Source of the DNA: Loxodes magnus
Lineage: Eukaryota; Ciliophora; Karyorelictea; Loxodida; Loxodidae
Reading direction: 5' to 3'
Assembly: GCA_946699065.1 (NCBI GenBank)
Contig: CAMPDV010001515.1
Location: 1-64,000 of the forward strand
DNA length: 64,000 bases
A model generated the notes under the pieces. The model was not told the origin of the DNA. It saw nothing but the letters and a program-made list of their open reading frames with translations, and ran no database searches. Shown one piece after another: positions 1 to 12,045 of this stretch (position 1 is the stretch's first letter; each line of letters begins with the position of its first letter). Position numbers and translations under genes: made by a program.

Positions 1-398
1 GAGACGAAGCCCAGTATCGTTATTTATTGTCTCATTCAGGATTGGGTAATTTGCGCGCCTGCTGCCTTCCTTAGATGTGGTCTCTTAGGCTCCGGAATTT
101 AACCCTAATTCTTCGTTACCCGTCATTAACAGGGTAGTCCAATACCATCGAAAACTGATAGGGCAGAAACTTGAATGACCCGCCATGCTTCATGGTCCTT
201 GTGTATTATAATTCCCACACAAACTAGATATCTAATAAACATCTTGCATGTATTCTAGAATTACTACGGTTATTTAACACACAATCAAATAAACTATCAC
301 TGTTTAATGAGCCATTCGCAGTTCCACGAGTAAATGCTTACACTTACATGACTTAGTCTTTGAGACAAACATATGACTATGGCAGGATCAACCAGATT
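1..398 (-). rRNA. 18S (SSU) rRNA, 5' part, cut by window edge
   Basis: This is the first ~400 nt of the small-subunit rRNA, read leftwards from about 398. The complement at 372-396 matches the universal SSU 5' end (GGATCAACCAG is its reverse complement). Conserved SSU blocks follow as far as the window edge. Relative to the second copy at 28.5 kb it has small differences, including a 2-nt deletion near 379 in the otherwise near-invariant CATATGACTACTGGC, which suggests a decaying or divergent copy. It belongs to the next rDNA unit downstream of the LSU at 1185-3868, so this is a tandem junction. Confidence 0.95.
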
Positions 399-724
399 TA
401 TACTTTTCTATTTCCATCCCCTTTTTCTATATACTCCTTTCCTCCCCCTTCATTTATGTTTCATAACACTACCCTTCAAATATCTATACTACAGCCCGCC
501 TTTTACCCCTACTTGTCTTAAAAAATATACGCTAAGCCACCACTATAGGCATCAAGATCTTTTTACCTTCTTAGCCATCTTTCATTTCTTATATATACAT
601 TTCTCAATTTTTAGATTCACGCCTTTGTCACACATAACTCATTCATTAAGCACATCATTTTAAGCTTACAAGTCTCTTTTCTACTTTTTATCTACTTATA
701 TTGAATCTTCTTTCCTCAAACGGT

Positions 725-753
725 AGCACTTAAAGTGCTTAATACTTAAGTAT
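725..753. promoter_or_regulatory. paired palindromes in rDNA spacer, copy 1
   Basis: AGCACTTAAAGTGCT (725-739) is a perfect inverted repeat around one central base. ATACTTAAGTAT (742-753) is a perfect 12-nt palindrome directly beside it. Both are kept unchanged in the second spacer at 28826-28854, although the surrounding sequence has point changes. Conservation plus symmetry suggests a protein-binding element for transcription start, termination or replication of the rDNA. The role is inferred. Confidence 0.55.
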
Positions 754-936
754 CATCTTCTTCGTTTCATTCTTCATCTATCAAAACTTTTTCTTTTGCT
801 TTCTCTTTTTTCGAATTTTCAGAAATTTGAAATTTTGTACTTTAATAATCAATGTAAGTTAAAGTAAGTAAAACCCCAGCAGAGATAGTAATAAGAATCT
901 CGATGTAAAACCCTAGATAGATGATACTAAGATAAG

Positions 937-1150
937 TAAATAAAGGTACTACTAGGTACTAATAGGTATGATAAGGTAATACAAGGTATTAAGTGATACT
1001 ATTAGATAAAACTTCTCGTATAAATAGGCATTAATAGCTACAACTACTCGGTACAACTAGGTACGACTAGGTTTTACTTTTAGGTGCTACTTCTCATTAT
1101 AACTAGGTACTATTAGGTCTTACTTTTAGGTACTACTAGGTATTTAAATG
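937..1150. repeat. short degenerate TAGGTAC repeats in rDNA spacer
   Basis: Many copies of a ~10-bp unit close to TACTAGGTAC or ACTATTAGGT follow one another with small gaps. The second spacer has a shorter run (29043-29170), so the array varies in length between units, as spacer repeats usually do. Confidence 0.75.
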
Positions 1151-1184
1151 AGTAAAGTCCCAGCAGAGAGATAAAGAAGAGATA

Positions 1185-1537
1185 GATCAAGTGACTTTGT
1201 AATAGTCTCATCAGATTGTAAGGCAAGCTACTCTCATGCGTACAACCCCAGGTCAATACTTAGTGGTCTACAAAGGATCTATCCTATCTACTTGTATGTA
1301 ATGAGCCATTCTTATTCTGTTAACAGACATGGGGAGGGCTTGAGGATATAAAAAGTATTGTTTTCATTAGTAGATAGAAGGCGTCGCTCCCAGATTAGAT
1401 TCTGACTTAGAGGTGTTCAGTCATAATCTATGCAGATGGTAGCGTAGCCACACGGACTGCTCAACCAATGGCAATAACAGAGATCTGGACCAACGAATCC
1501 TCTCGTACTGAGTTGGATTACTGTGGTGGCGCATGAT

Positions 1538-1589
<52 letters not shown>

Positions 1590-3173
1590 CCTTTTGACGG
1601 GTGAACAATCCGACACTTGTGAATTCTGCTTCATAATGATAGGAAGAGCCGACATCGAAGAATCAAAAAACAACGTCGTTATGAACACTTGGCTACCACA
1701 AGCCAGTTATCCCTGTGGTATTTTTTCTGACACCTCTTGCTTAAAACTCGTAAAAGGATCTATAGGCCATGATTTCCCAGTTCAACCTGACACTGAGAGG
1801 TTAAATGAAGCCAGCTTTTCCCCTTTTGGTCTGTGAGCGGTTTCTATCTGCTCTGAGCTGGCCGTAGGACACCTGTGTTATCTTTTAACAGATGTGCTGT
1901 CCCAGCCAAACTCCCCACCTGGCGGTTTATCTCACTTAGTTACATTGCTAGAAAGTTACTGAATGACAGTAGGAATCTCGTTAATCCATTCATGCACGTC
2001 ACTAATTAGATGACGAAGGCATTTGGCTACCTTAAGAGAATCATAGTTACTCCCACCATTTACCCGTGCTTCGTTGAATCTCATCACCTTAACTTTCAGA
2101 ACACTGGGCAGAAATCATATTGTGTTAACAGATCACCTTCACAATGCTTTGTTTTAATTAAACAGTCGGATTCCTCCTACCACTCCAGTTCTGAGGTGGC
2201 CATTCGCTGCAGGGCCGACCACCTTCGGTCATGGCGACAAAACTCCCACTTCCGTGAAAATTAAGTCACATAATCCCTCCAGTGGAGACTTCTACCTAGC
2301 CCTCAGAGCCAATCTTTCTCCCGAAGTTACAGATCTAATTTGCCGACTTCCCTTACCTACATTATTCTATTGACTAGAGGCTGCTAACCTTGGAGACCTG
2401 CTGCGGTACAGGAACGAATACTTCTACATATTACAGGCCGCAAATTTCATGGATCGTAGTTGGTGCTCCAGACAACACATACAGTTTACTACTCTTCCAT
2501 ACATCACGCCTCCCTCGCCGTAATGGATCCAGGCGCGCATGTATGCTAGACAGAAAAGACAACTCTCCCCCGACATATTACAGCATATTGTGTCACCACT
2601 ATGTAGTAAGTACCTATGGAATATTAACCATATTCCCTTTTCCTCGTAAAGTTAGGATCGGGTTACTCATAATACAGTGCGGTTCTCATGAAAACCTTCT
2701 CCACTTCAGTCTTCCAAGTTGGCATTGGAATACTTGCTACTACCACCAAGATCTGCACTAATACCTGCTCCATAACTCTTCACAGAATTACCTCCATGTA
2801 GATACTACACCCTCCTACACCAGAGGGCAGAGTATGGGCACCAGCCTTTCGCGACTTCCATTTTCAGGGCTAGTCCATTCTGTAGGTGAGTTGTTACACA
2901 CTCCTTAGCAGGTTCCGATTTCCATGACTTCCGTCCTACTGTCTAAATTGATTAACGACTTTTCTTGCAGACGAGTTCTGTCGCCTTAACTCCGCTTCAG
3001 GTTGGGCCCTCATTGCCAGTTCTGCTTACCAGGATTGGCCCACTAGGGACATTTATGTCATGTCACGTTCATTTATGAAACGTTATTGCACCCATTTAAA
3101 GTTTGATAATAGGAGGAAGGAGTGACTCCTCCCGAACCTCTATTAATTGGCTTTACCGGATACCACGAAAAGT

Positions 3174-3208
<35 letters not shown>

Positions 3209-3805
3209 ACTAGTAGATGGTTCGATGAGTCTTCGCCCCTATACTTAGGTCTACAGAGCGATTTGCACATCAGTACCTACACGAACCTCCACCAGAATTT
3301 CCCCTGGCTTCGTCCTGCCCAAGCACTTTCATTTCACCTACACATTTTCATGTACAGACTCGCGATATAGCTAGACTCCTTGGACTGTCTTTCAAGACGG
3401 GGCGATCTGTCCACTATATCCTTGCAATACTTCTTTTCAAAGCTTTGCTCAGATTTATTGTAGACGCACAGCTTCCTCTCCAACTATTTCAGGTCTTTTA
3501 ACTCTCTTTCCAAAGTACTTTTCACTTTTCCCTCACGGTACTTGTGCACTATTGGGCTCTGGACGTATTTAGCCTTACGAAGAGTTTACCTCGCACTTTG
3601 GACAGCAATCTCAAGCTGTCCGATTTTTAGATAGTTTGGCTTTTAATCTAATTGAACCTCACGGGGTTATCACCCTCTATGATGTGTCATTCCTGACCAA
3701 TTTGGTCAATCAAACCAACACCATTCCTCCCTAACTTTGATAATTCCGAAGATTTACAAGTGGGCTTTGACCGCTTCATTATCCGTTACTAAGGCCATCC
3801 TTGTT

Positions 3806-3838
<33 letters not shown>

Positions 3839-3868
3839 GTTCAGCGGGTTATTTTGCTCCCCTCAAAT
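1185..3868 (-). rRNA. 28S (LSU) rRNA
   Basis: Large-subunit rRNA transcribed leftwards. The 5' end is fixed by the complement of the conserved ACCCGCTGAACTTAAGCATA block near 3830-3850. The conserved block before the 3' end (the AGTACGAGAGGA region, complement near 1500-1512, and the TATGACTGAACGCCTC region near 1405-1430) is present. The last ~200 nt and the exact 3' end are approximate. The length of about 2.7 kb is short for a eukaryotic LSU, so the expansion segments are very compact or some have been lost. Several coding-looking stretches on both strands inside this gene (1594-1836, 2010-2264, 2390-2761, 3073-3270) are by-products of rRNA sequence. Whether this copy is functional is uncertain because both SSUs beside it are incomplete in the window. 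Confidence 0.95.
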
Positions 3869-3944
3869 CACAAATACATATACTCAGTTTTTTCACTTGG
3901 TAAGAGAATTCTTATTCACTTACATTTGTATTTTATATGATACT
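3869..3944 (-). other. ITS2
   Basis: Short spacer between the 5.8S 3' end and the LSU 5' end. It is largely identical to the copy at 31889-31965. Boundaries are good to about ten bases. Confidence 0.8.
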
Positions 3945-4090
3945 GAAAGGAACATACCTTGAGTTTCCCCAAGGTGGCTGATGTGTTGGGAAATCTGATG
4001 ACTCACGAAATCCTGCAATTCGCATTGAATTTCGTGCTTCGCTGCGTCCTTCATCGACGCCAGAGCTTAGGCATCTATTGTTGGGGCTTC
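3945..4090 (-). rRNA. 5.8S rRNA
   Basis: The complement contains the conserved 5.8S core ATCGATGAAGGACGCAGC (expected GAAGAACGCAGC) and GAATTGCAGGATTTCGTGAG (expected GAATTGCAGAATTCCGTGAA). It sits in the expected place between ITS1 and ITS2. The second copy at 31966-32110 differs at several positions. Confidence 0.92.
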
Positions 4091-4179
4091 TGTTTTGTTT
4101 AGGTTTATATATTTGATAAAATGAAAGCCAGCATAAAGCTGTAAATAAATTTGGATTTTGTAATGTTTGATATTAATGT
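4091..4179 (-). other. ITS1
   Basis: AT-rich spacer between the SSU 3' end (4180) and the 5.8S 5' end. It is short and mostly conserved in the second rDNA unit. Confidence 0.8.
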
Positions 4180-5183
4180 TAATGATCCATCTGCAGGTTC
4201 ACCTACGAATATCTTGTTACAACTTCTCCTTCCTCTAAGTCATAAGGTTCACTTAACTTCCCATTAGTCCGAGAGGTTCACCTGATCACTCGAAATCGGT
4301 AGAAGCGACGGGCGGTGTGTACAAAGGGGAGGGACTTAATCAGTGCAAGCTGATGACGTGTGCTTACTAGGAATTCCTAGTTGATGACCAAGAATTGCAA
4401 GGTCAATCCCAACTACGACGCAGTTACGAAGTTACCGGAGTAGCTATACTTAGAAACTCATTGGCTGCGTCAGTGTAGCGCGCGTGCGGCCCAGGAAATC
4501 TAAGGGCATCACAGACCTGTTATTGCCTCACACTTCCTCTAACTAAAAGCTGGAAGTTCCTCTAAAAAGACAACTTCCTTGGATAGAAAGAGTCTATTTA
4601 GCAAATTGAGGTCCCGTTCGTTATCAGAATTAACCAGACAGATCACTCCACCAACTAAGAACGGCCATGCACCACCACCCATAGAGTCAAGAAAGAGCTC
4701 TTAATCTGCCAATCCTTACTATATCTGGACCTGGTAAGTTTCCCCGCGTTAAATCAAATTAAGCCGCAGGCTCCACTCCTTGTGGTGCCCTTCCGTAAAT
4801 TCCTTTAAGTTTCAGTCTTGCGACCATACTCTCTTCAGAATCCAAAGACTTTGATTTCTCGGAAGGTGCCGAGGAGATTTATACGGCTTCCCCGATCCCT
4901 AGTTGGCATAGTTTATGGTTAAGACTAGGACGGTATCTGATCGTCTAGGATCCCTTTACTTTCGTTCTTGATTAATGAAAGCATCCTTGTCAAATGCTTT
5001 CGTAGTAGTTGGTTTTCAGTAAATCCAAGAATTTCACCTCTGACTACTGAGTACCAATGCCTCCAACTGTCCCTATTAAAGATAGTAGATAGTCTCGCAA
5101 AAAATAACCACGATTTTTATTCCAGCTGCGGTATTCAGACAGGAGCCTGCCTTAAACACTCTAGTTTCCTCAAGGTAAAGGGC
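4180..5183 (-). rRNA. 18S (SSU) rRNA, 3' part, truncated at its 5' side
   Basis: The SSU 3' end is marked by the complement of GGATCATTA at 4180-4188. The gene then runs rightwards on this map through the conserved 3' minor domain and central domain as far as the block reading CCTTGAGGAAACTAGAGTG in sense, at about 5155-5175. Homology stops near 5183, where a LINE 3' end begins. Roughly the first 700 nt of this SSU are missing, and they are not found beyond the LINE 5' end. The unit is therefore broken and not simply interrupted. A coding-looking stretch on the opposite strand at 4968-5210 is a by-product. Confidence 0.95.
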
Positions 5184-8100
5184 CCGCCAAAGAAATTAAA
5201 TAAATTTTAGCTAATTTAATAATAAGGATTAAAGCACTTTAATGTTAAAACAAATTGGAACAGCTTGAACGAGAAAACTATTAAAATTCATGGATCCAAT
5301 TTATATGCAAGACTTATTATAAACACTGATAATAAGAATCCAAACATTGTAAGAAGATCTAAATAAAAAGAAGAATTTGAAGATTTCATTGGAGATAAAG
5401 AGCCTTACTATGGCGGACATTATAAACATCACAGGAAAAAGAATACTAAGAGATAGTCTTCAAATAATAGAAAATGAAATCTGAATTTTTCAAGAATAAG
5501 ATGAAAAAAACAGGGTGAAGCAAGATTAAATAAGTAAATATATTAAAAGAAAATTACAATAATTCCTACAAAATCCTAATAGATTAATTATATTTCAATG
5601 TAAATAGAGAAATAAATGAAAAAACATAAATAAAACCAAAGGGAATAAGAAAATTATACAGTATTTGCAAAAATTGATGGTACCTATGACTAAAATTTCC
5701 GCAGCAAGAGAAAAAATAAGAGCAATCTGAAGATCGATCTGACATAAGGCAATAATTTTATTTCCATCGAGGGATCGAAAGATCTGAAGGAAAAAATCAG
5801 ATAGGAGCTTGAGTTCTATTAGAAAAAAGAGACTCCCATAAACTTTAAGATCTTTTTAAACTTCTAACCGGAAGATATACCTCATTTATACTTTATTATT
5901 AAAAAAAATTAAATCTATAAATATAAATAACGTGATTCCACCATTATTATGTACACCAAAATTCAGAAGAAGAAACCAAATTTTACTGTTAATAATAGTC
6001 TAAAAATGTTTTTAGTTTTACCTGGCCTTCTTGATGATCATATGCTTATTCTATCTCCTCTTCCAACTATCTAGCGCTTGTTAATTTGAGAATTAAGGAT
6101 CTATTTCTACTAATGAATCTTTCTGAAGCAATTGCTTATTTATTATTATCTATTGTAGTCTTTTTTAACTTCCTTGTTTTTATTTCATCCGTGAACTTTT
6201 TTTTACCTTTCTTAGATCATATTCCAACTTAGTGTCAAATTAGTCTCATTTACTTTTTTCTACTTTTAGTTTTTTCTTGTTAACAAGTACTTTGTAATTT
6301 CAGATATGCTCACTTGAACTGACTCTTTAATTCTAACTTATTTTTCTATGGAAAGTGAGGGTTTTATTTAGATATCCCATTTTACTTTCTTTGGCAAACT
6401 TTCGATAAAATCTTTGAACCTATTAAGATTTTTGTTCTTTCTTTAATGATTTATTTCAGCTTTCAAACTCGTAATTTCCCCAGACTATTTTGATTGAGAT
6501 TAATTTAATTAGCATTATATTTGTTTGTTTTTTCTAAGTTCTATTGTCTTTAGTTTTTATACTAATATATCTCTTTCTTGTTAGTATTGTTCAACATATC
6601 TCAATTATGTGAATTTCATCTAATACGCCATTTGAGCATAATATTCATATATTATTTTCAAGCAGGTGTCTTACCTTTAAAATTTTAATCAGCTCCACTA
6701 CTTTTGTCTCTAAATCTAAACAAATAACAAATTTCCTATTTTCTGTGTTTGTTGTATCTTAGATAATTGGGTGAATCCATAATAAATTATTACAGTAACT
6801 TCTCTGTTTGAAACTTGTCGTAATATCCTATATGCGGTTTATTGTTTCTACATTGATGTGGAATTTTATAGCTTCATTTAATATTAATTTGATCTTTTTT
6901 CGTTTCATTCTTCCTAAACTATAATTCACCCATTGATTGCAGTTTATCAGAGCTTTTAAAGATTAAATTTCAAATAGAATGTTGTTTTTTAGCAGATACA
7001 TTCAACATTCTACTGTTGATTCGAAATTTAATAGTAGTTTGTATCTGAACATTACATCTGTTATCATAAATAGAATTAAATTTTAGTAAACTGCAATACG
7101 CACTCTAGTATTTTCGTTTTATTTGCAGAAAGAACTATCTATTATCACTCTTATAAATCTACGTTAAATTATTTCCAGTTTCTCTAGTATGTTATTACCT
7201 ATAGTTTCGTCTTTGAATGGAAAATATTTATTTCCGTATCCGAAAATTTAAACAAAGCTTTTAGTATCATTTGCGTATTATATGATGTAATACCTTTTTA
7301 TAATGTGATTTAATAAAGGATTCATCCTTATGTCTTTTAACATTCAGTAATCTTAAACTCTAGATGTTTTTAGTATGATACTTCCTCTTATATTCAGTGA
7401 CCTAGAAATTTAAAAGTATTTAAACTTTATATTTCCATACCAGTTAATTTATTGTCGTTTAGAATTTCATATTATTTCCATTTCATAATTGTCATTTTGT
7501 TTTTTTCAGCCATTGACAAGATGTAACTTTCAGCTCATTTGTATAATCTTCATTCTTTTCTTGTATTTAGTCTGGCTAAACTATGTAAGCTATGTCATCA
7601 GCATAGGCTAACTGGTAAAACATATGCAACCTTATTTGGATTCCTTTTCTGTAATAAACTTATCTGAAAAGATGTAATTTATTCTCAATTTAATGTCTTC
7701 TTCTCTGTATATTTCAGCAAGAAGTTTTATTAATTATTCTGGTACTCCTATTTCATTCAAGCTTTATCATATATTCCTTATAACTGATTTAAAAACTTTC
7801 ATTATACCAATAAAAATTAAAAATACATCTTTATTGTTTTTATAAAGATGCTCCTAGATAGTTCTGAGGTTGAAAAATATGTTGAGCGTAAGATTTATTA
7901 GGGTTGAAACTGTATTATAATTCATCGTAAAGTCTAATTAGATAAGATTTAGTTATTCGAATATCCATAGATTTATAATTTTTAGGATATGATTAATAAG
8001 GGAAATAGGTCTTCAATTCATCGGGTTAGCTGTGTTTATCTTTTTTATGAATAATTATAATATATGGTCTTTTGTTCTTCTAGGAATATTTCCTGATTCT

Positions 8101-9545
8101 AATATTTCCCTATTAGCTGAGTCGTTACCTTTATTAATTTTTCCCCTCCGAAATTTATTGTACCTGATTTTATTTGATCTGTCCTATTGCTTTTCATTGT
8201 GATAAATTTATTATACATTAATCAATTTCTACCATTTTGGTTTCTATTGGTTGCTTATTTCCAAATTGATTTAGTAGATTATTATTTCTATTCCTATAGA
8301 AATTTTCTCAACTTGTCTTGAAGAGTTGGATGCCTTCTTAATTTATTAGTATTCACGTTGCTATTTTTCCTCTTTTATATAATCTCTGCATATTCTTTCA
8401 TATGTCACTTAGGTTTCCTTTATTGACTGCATCTAGGAGAATATGAAATTGATTTCTATAATCTTTTTCATATCTTGTCTATTTGCCTATCTTATTTTGA
8501 TCTCTCGTATTATATCTGGCTTATCTTATTAATCGTTTTACTTTGATGGCATGATTTTTGAATTATTTTCTTAGTTGTTTCGTCTCATTTGAATAATTGT
8601 ATTTTTTCGGCATAGAAGTAGTATGTCCACATATTAGAATTGTGCCTTATTGAATTTATTCTTATAATTTGTCATAGAATTTTTCATAACTATGAGAGAA
8701 TTGCTTATTTCCATATCTTCAACTCATTTATTGAAATTTTCTTATACCAATTTTTATTGAAGTTTTTAAAACCGATCTTTTTTTTTACTTTACTTAATCA
8801 TTATTTTTTTACTATATATAATATTAGCCTGCCAGGTTAATGATTTCCTAATGTCCTGCTTTGATAGAATTTAGATTATATTATGTTGTGCGTAATGAAT
8901 TGGTCTGTTAGACAGTAATCAATCTTGATTCTACCTCTCCCTTATTACCGTGATACATGTTGGATCTTAAGCTGGGGTCTTTTCATGTCAGATTAAACTC
9001 TTGCATAAAATTCGATAGGTATCATTCTACTACATTTTGCTTATTTTGTAAAAATTATGGCATATAAGCATTAAAATCCCTCAATATTAGTATTTAGAGC
9101 TCTAAATCGTTTGCTATATGAACAAAATATCTTACGCCATCATAGAAAATACCCAGTTCTGTTTGATCTTAGGTTCTGGTGCGTAGATGTTAATTATTGC
9201 TAGTCTACTATTAAGGCTTAAACTAATTATCTGCAACTCTAATATATTTCTGCTTAGTTAAGTCCATACACTTCTTTTTTTTACTCTATTTATTCGTTTA
9301 TCTCTAACGTAAAATGCCACACTTTACTAGATAAATGCCTACTTTTATGGTAGCTCTGAATCCGTAAAGATATAGGATGTCTTAAATTTGAGGTACATGA
9401 ATCTCTTATTTGGACATAATGTGTATCTTATTTTCTTGGATGAATTGAAGTAATAATATTTTGTAAGGTCTTAATCCTCTTATATTGATGTTTGTAGATT
9501 TAGTTTTTCTTATTCTAATTACAACTGGTTAACCCCTATATTTAT
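5184..9545 (-). mobile_element. LINE A: non-LTR retrotransposon ORF2 (endonuclease + reverse transcriptase), decayed
   Basis: Read on the minus strand with TAA/TAG=Gln and TGA=Trp, the order is N-terminal APE-type endonuclease (about 9500-8900; pieces such as IQENKIHIM, SKQEIHV and RDFNAY resemble the family's LQET and GDFN motifs), then reverse transcriptase, then a C-terminal part. The RT active-site motif is YADD at about 7594-7605 (AYADDIAYIV), with a helix reading EIGVPEQLIKLLAEIYRE upstream of it near 7700-7745. The coding frame changes several times, so this is a decayed copy. Its 3' 2 kb (5184-7700) match LINE B2 (to 43066) in inverted orientation. Both end in the same 3' sequence, AATTTATTTAATT(T/C)CTTTGG, and after that one runs into SSU rDNA and the other into unrelated DNA. 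No ORF1 is visible upstream. Confidence 0.85.
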
Positions 9546-11350
9546 GTATGTCTAGTTATTTTTGATTGAATATAAGTGTTAATTTTGTGGTTATGGTTTT
9601 GTTGTATGTTATAGTGTTGATGATTAAATGTATTATTAGGAATGTTTTTGTTTTGTTGAGTGTAGGTTATAAGGCATAATGTTGTAAGTTAAATAGTAAT
9701 AATAATTGAATTATATGGGATAATGTTTTTGAAGATAAGATTTGGAATAGTTAAAAGTAGTTAATGATATTGATAGTATTGATAGTATTTTGGTATGTTT
9801 TGTATTAGTAATAGAGTGTAAATATTTGAGGAAGATGAATATAAAGTAATTTGAGAATGATAGTTAATGTTAATGATTTAAATGTATTCTATAATAATTT
9901 GAAATGTTTTTTGTATCTTATATTTTATTATTTTTTTGTTTATAATATGTATCTAAAATTTTTTGGGTATATATAAGATTTTAAAGCATAATCTATTTTT
10001 ACTTATGATTTTGAGTATGCATAAAATAGAATGATTTTAAATAATACTTACTTTAAGAGAGCTATTAATAAAATGAATATTTATATTGGAATTATGTTTA
10101 ACTTATTAAATGTGATTTACTATTTAATTTGGAATTATAAACATTTTGGAGATATTTTTAGTAAATAGATAAAAAATTAAATCTAAATAAGAAAATTTTA
10201 TTAATCAAATTAAATAGAAAAAAGATTCAAATCAACAACCTAGTTTAGTGCTTTTAACTTTTATATATATTACTTCAACCATTTCTCTTATTCTCTTTTC
10301 CCAATCAAACAGATTAAAATTCACAAAAAACATTCAATTTTATATTTATACTCAAATTACCTAAATTTAGAGGCTTTAAGTCTATCATATAGGATAATTT
10401 AGCTAAATTCTTATAAAAATACTAATTATTAACTAATATACAGTTAATCTTAGTAATTCTATTATAACTCTATTATTATTTAATATACATCAATATTTCC
10501 TATTTCTATTATCTTTTCTATCACTAATCATTTTATCTCTATAAATACTAATTTCATTGTTTAACTAAGTCATTTCAATCACTAAGCTATTATACAAAAC
10601 CAATTAAGCTTAGTTCAATTAAATGAGATTAATGCTCTATAATCAAAATAATTATCATTTTATTATTCGTTAACTAAAATATATCTTCTCTATATAAATA
10701 GATACTCACTAGATATTAAATTTAGGCTACACTAAAGGAGATATTTCCTCTGAGTCAATTGCATTTTTGAATTTCAATGGATATTCCGAATAAGTTTTAT
10801 AAATCTCTACTATTTTTTTTATTGGTATCTTAAGTTTATTTTACCTCCTCTATCGTATCAATTGTATATATCAAATCCATATTAAAATAGAGCTAATTAT
10901 TTTTTTGCTGACTATAATAACTACTATTCTGAAGCAAAATTCTGCTAGTAAGTAAACAACAGAATATTAATATCCTATTCTTTTCCTAACTCATACTAAG
11001 AATAATTTACATTCATCTGAGCCAAACTTTTATTAACTCTAGATCGTTTTTAATTACCATTCGATATTTCTTTTAGATCTTAACACTCATTCATTCTATA
11101 TACTTCATGAGATGAAACTTTATCTAATATTAACTATTGAACTTTCTTTTTTGCTTTTACCTTCATCTACAATATATCCATTCTTATTATATCGTGGTTT
11201 TAGATTCATGGAAGTTTTCAAGGAATTCTGTATTTATTTGAATTCTAAAAAAGTTGTATACATAAGAAGTGGCTCATATTCCTGTAATCACAAGAACGAT
11301 AATTCCATTAAAAACGCTGCTAGTATAATATTAGTTACTTTAATCTATAC
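9546..11350. other. AT-rich DNA, no gene recognised
   Basis: 9541-9900 is almost free of C on the + strand (3 in 360 by my count), while 10200-10720 is G-poor. No motif-bearing reading was found on either strand. A short standard-code open stretch at 11112-11369 has no recognisable motif. Confidence 0.6.
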
Positions 11351-11359
11351 TTTGAGACA

Positions 11360-12045
11360 CTCCTATTGATAAGAACTCTTTTTATGATTCTTTAGCTATT
11401 TATATTCTTCTACTTCAGGAACTCTTCTGACAATAAAAGTTCAGAAACTATCAAACGCTCTTTAAATATTATGCTGTCTGAAACTGAGGATCATAAAAAA
11501 ATTATTAAAGCAGGAGATAAAGATTCTATTAATTGCAGCTCAAAAATATCTTTGTATTTTTATTATCGCTAACACTATAAGTTTCTAAGGATAAATCATT
11601 TAGCTTGTTACTACAGTATAAGTTCATATCGTATTAATAAGTAGCATCTTTCATGGCTTCTAGATATAACTTATAATCATAGCTGCTCACAACACACTTA
11701 CCAAATTTAGTAATAGCTGACACACTGTAGCAATATTAATTTTCAACTCCCTGCTAATTTAGCATTCATAAAATCCATATTTTAGCTCATTATAAGAAAT
11801 CTTAGTAGAGACTTATTACCCTTAGAAGAGTTTCAAAGTAATTTATTTTCCTCATAAATACATTTAAAGTAAGGCTAATCCTCATTAATCTTTAACTTTA
11901 TTAGATAATCTAGTTGAAACCTTAAGACACATCTTATAAATAACGCGTTCCTCCATTATTACATACAATCTAGAGATTATGAACTTAACATTGAATTGCT
12001 AATTAGATATCTTTTGAAACCTCACACAGTAGTTATTTTTTAAAA
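11360..12045 (+). pseudogene. coding-like tract of unknown function, probably decayed
   Basis: With reassigned stops the + strand from about 11360 reads as a hydrophobic stretch (near LFMILQLFIFFYF) followed by a polar segment containing SSDNKSSETIKRSLNIM and LSETEDHKKIIKAGDKDSIN. Further on is NAFLHYYIQSRDYELNIELL. The K/E/D-rich, amphipathic pattern is typical of ciliate coding DNA and unlike the surrounding sequence. I see no family motif, and the best frame weakens in the middle, so frameshifts or introns are likely. A possible membrane segment is all that can be said of function. Confidence 0.35.

Larger units (their letters stand above)
399..1184 (-). other. rDNA intergenic spacer (with 5' ETS)
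   Basis: This spacer lies between the 3' end of one LSU and the 5' end of the next SSU, on the same strand as the rRNAs. It must hold the external transcribed spacer, promoter and terminator in under 800 bp, which is very short for an rDNA spacer. The part next to the SSU is pyrimidine-rich on the + strand. The middle holds two adjacent palindromes (725-753), and the part next to the LSU holds short repeats based on TAGGTAC (about 940-1145). A translated reading at 373-663 has no recognisable motif and is a by-product. The spacer at 28499-29213 is its homologue, about 70-80 bp shorter in the TAGGTAC repeats. Confidence 0.85.

Noticed and set aside
373..663. 96-codon open stretch just outside the SSU 5' end
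   Set aside because: It lies in the rDNA spacer/ETS, is pyrimidine-rich with no motif, and starts inside the SSU itself.
1594..3270. Several open reading stretches of 65-123 codons on both strands
   Set aside because: They lie wholly inside LSU rRNA and recur at the same place in the second rDNA unit (30033-31592). They are by-products of rRNA sequence, and under the reassigned code open frames mean little.
4180..9545. Simple insertion of LINE A into an intact 18S gene
   Set aside because: The expected remaining 5' part of the SSU is not present to the right of the LINE 5' end, so the locus is rearranged and not just interrupted.
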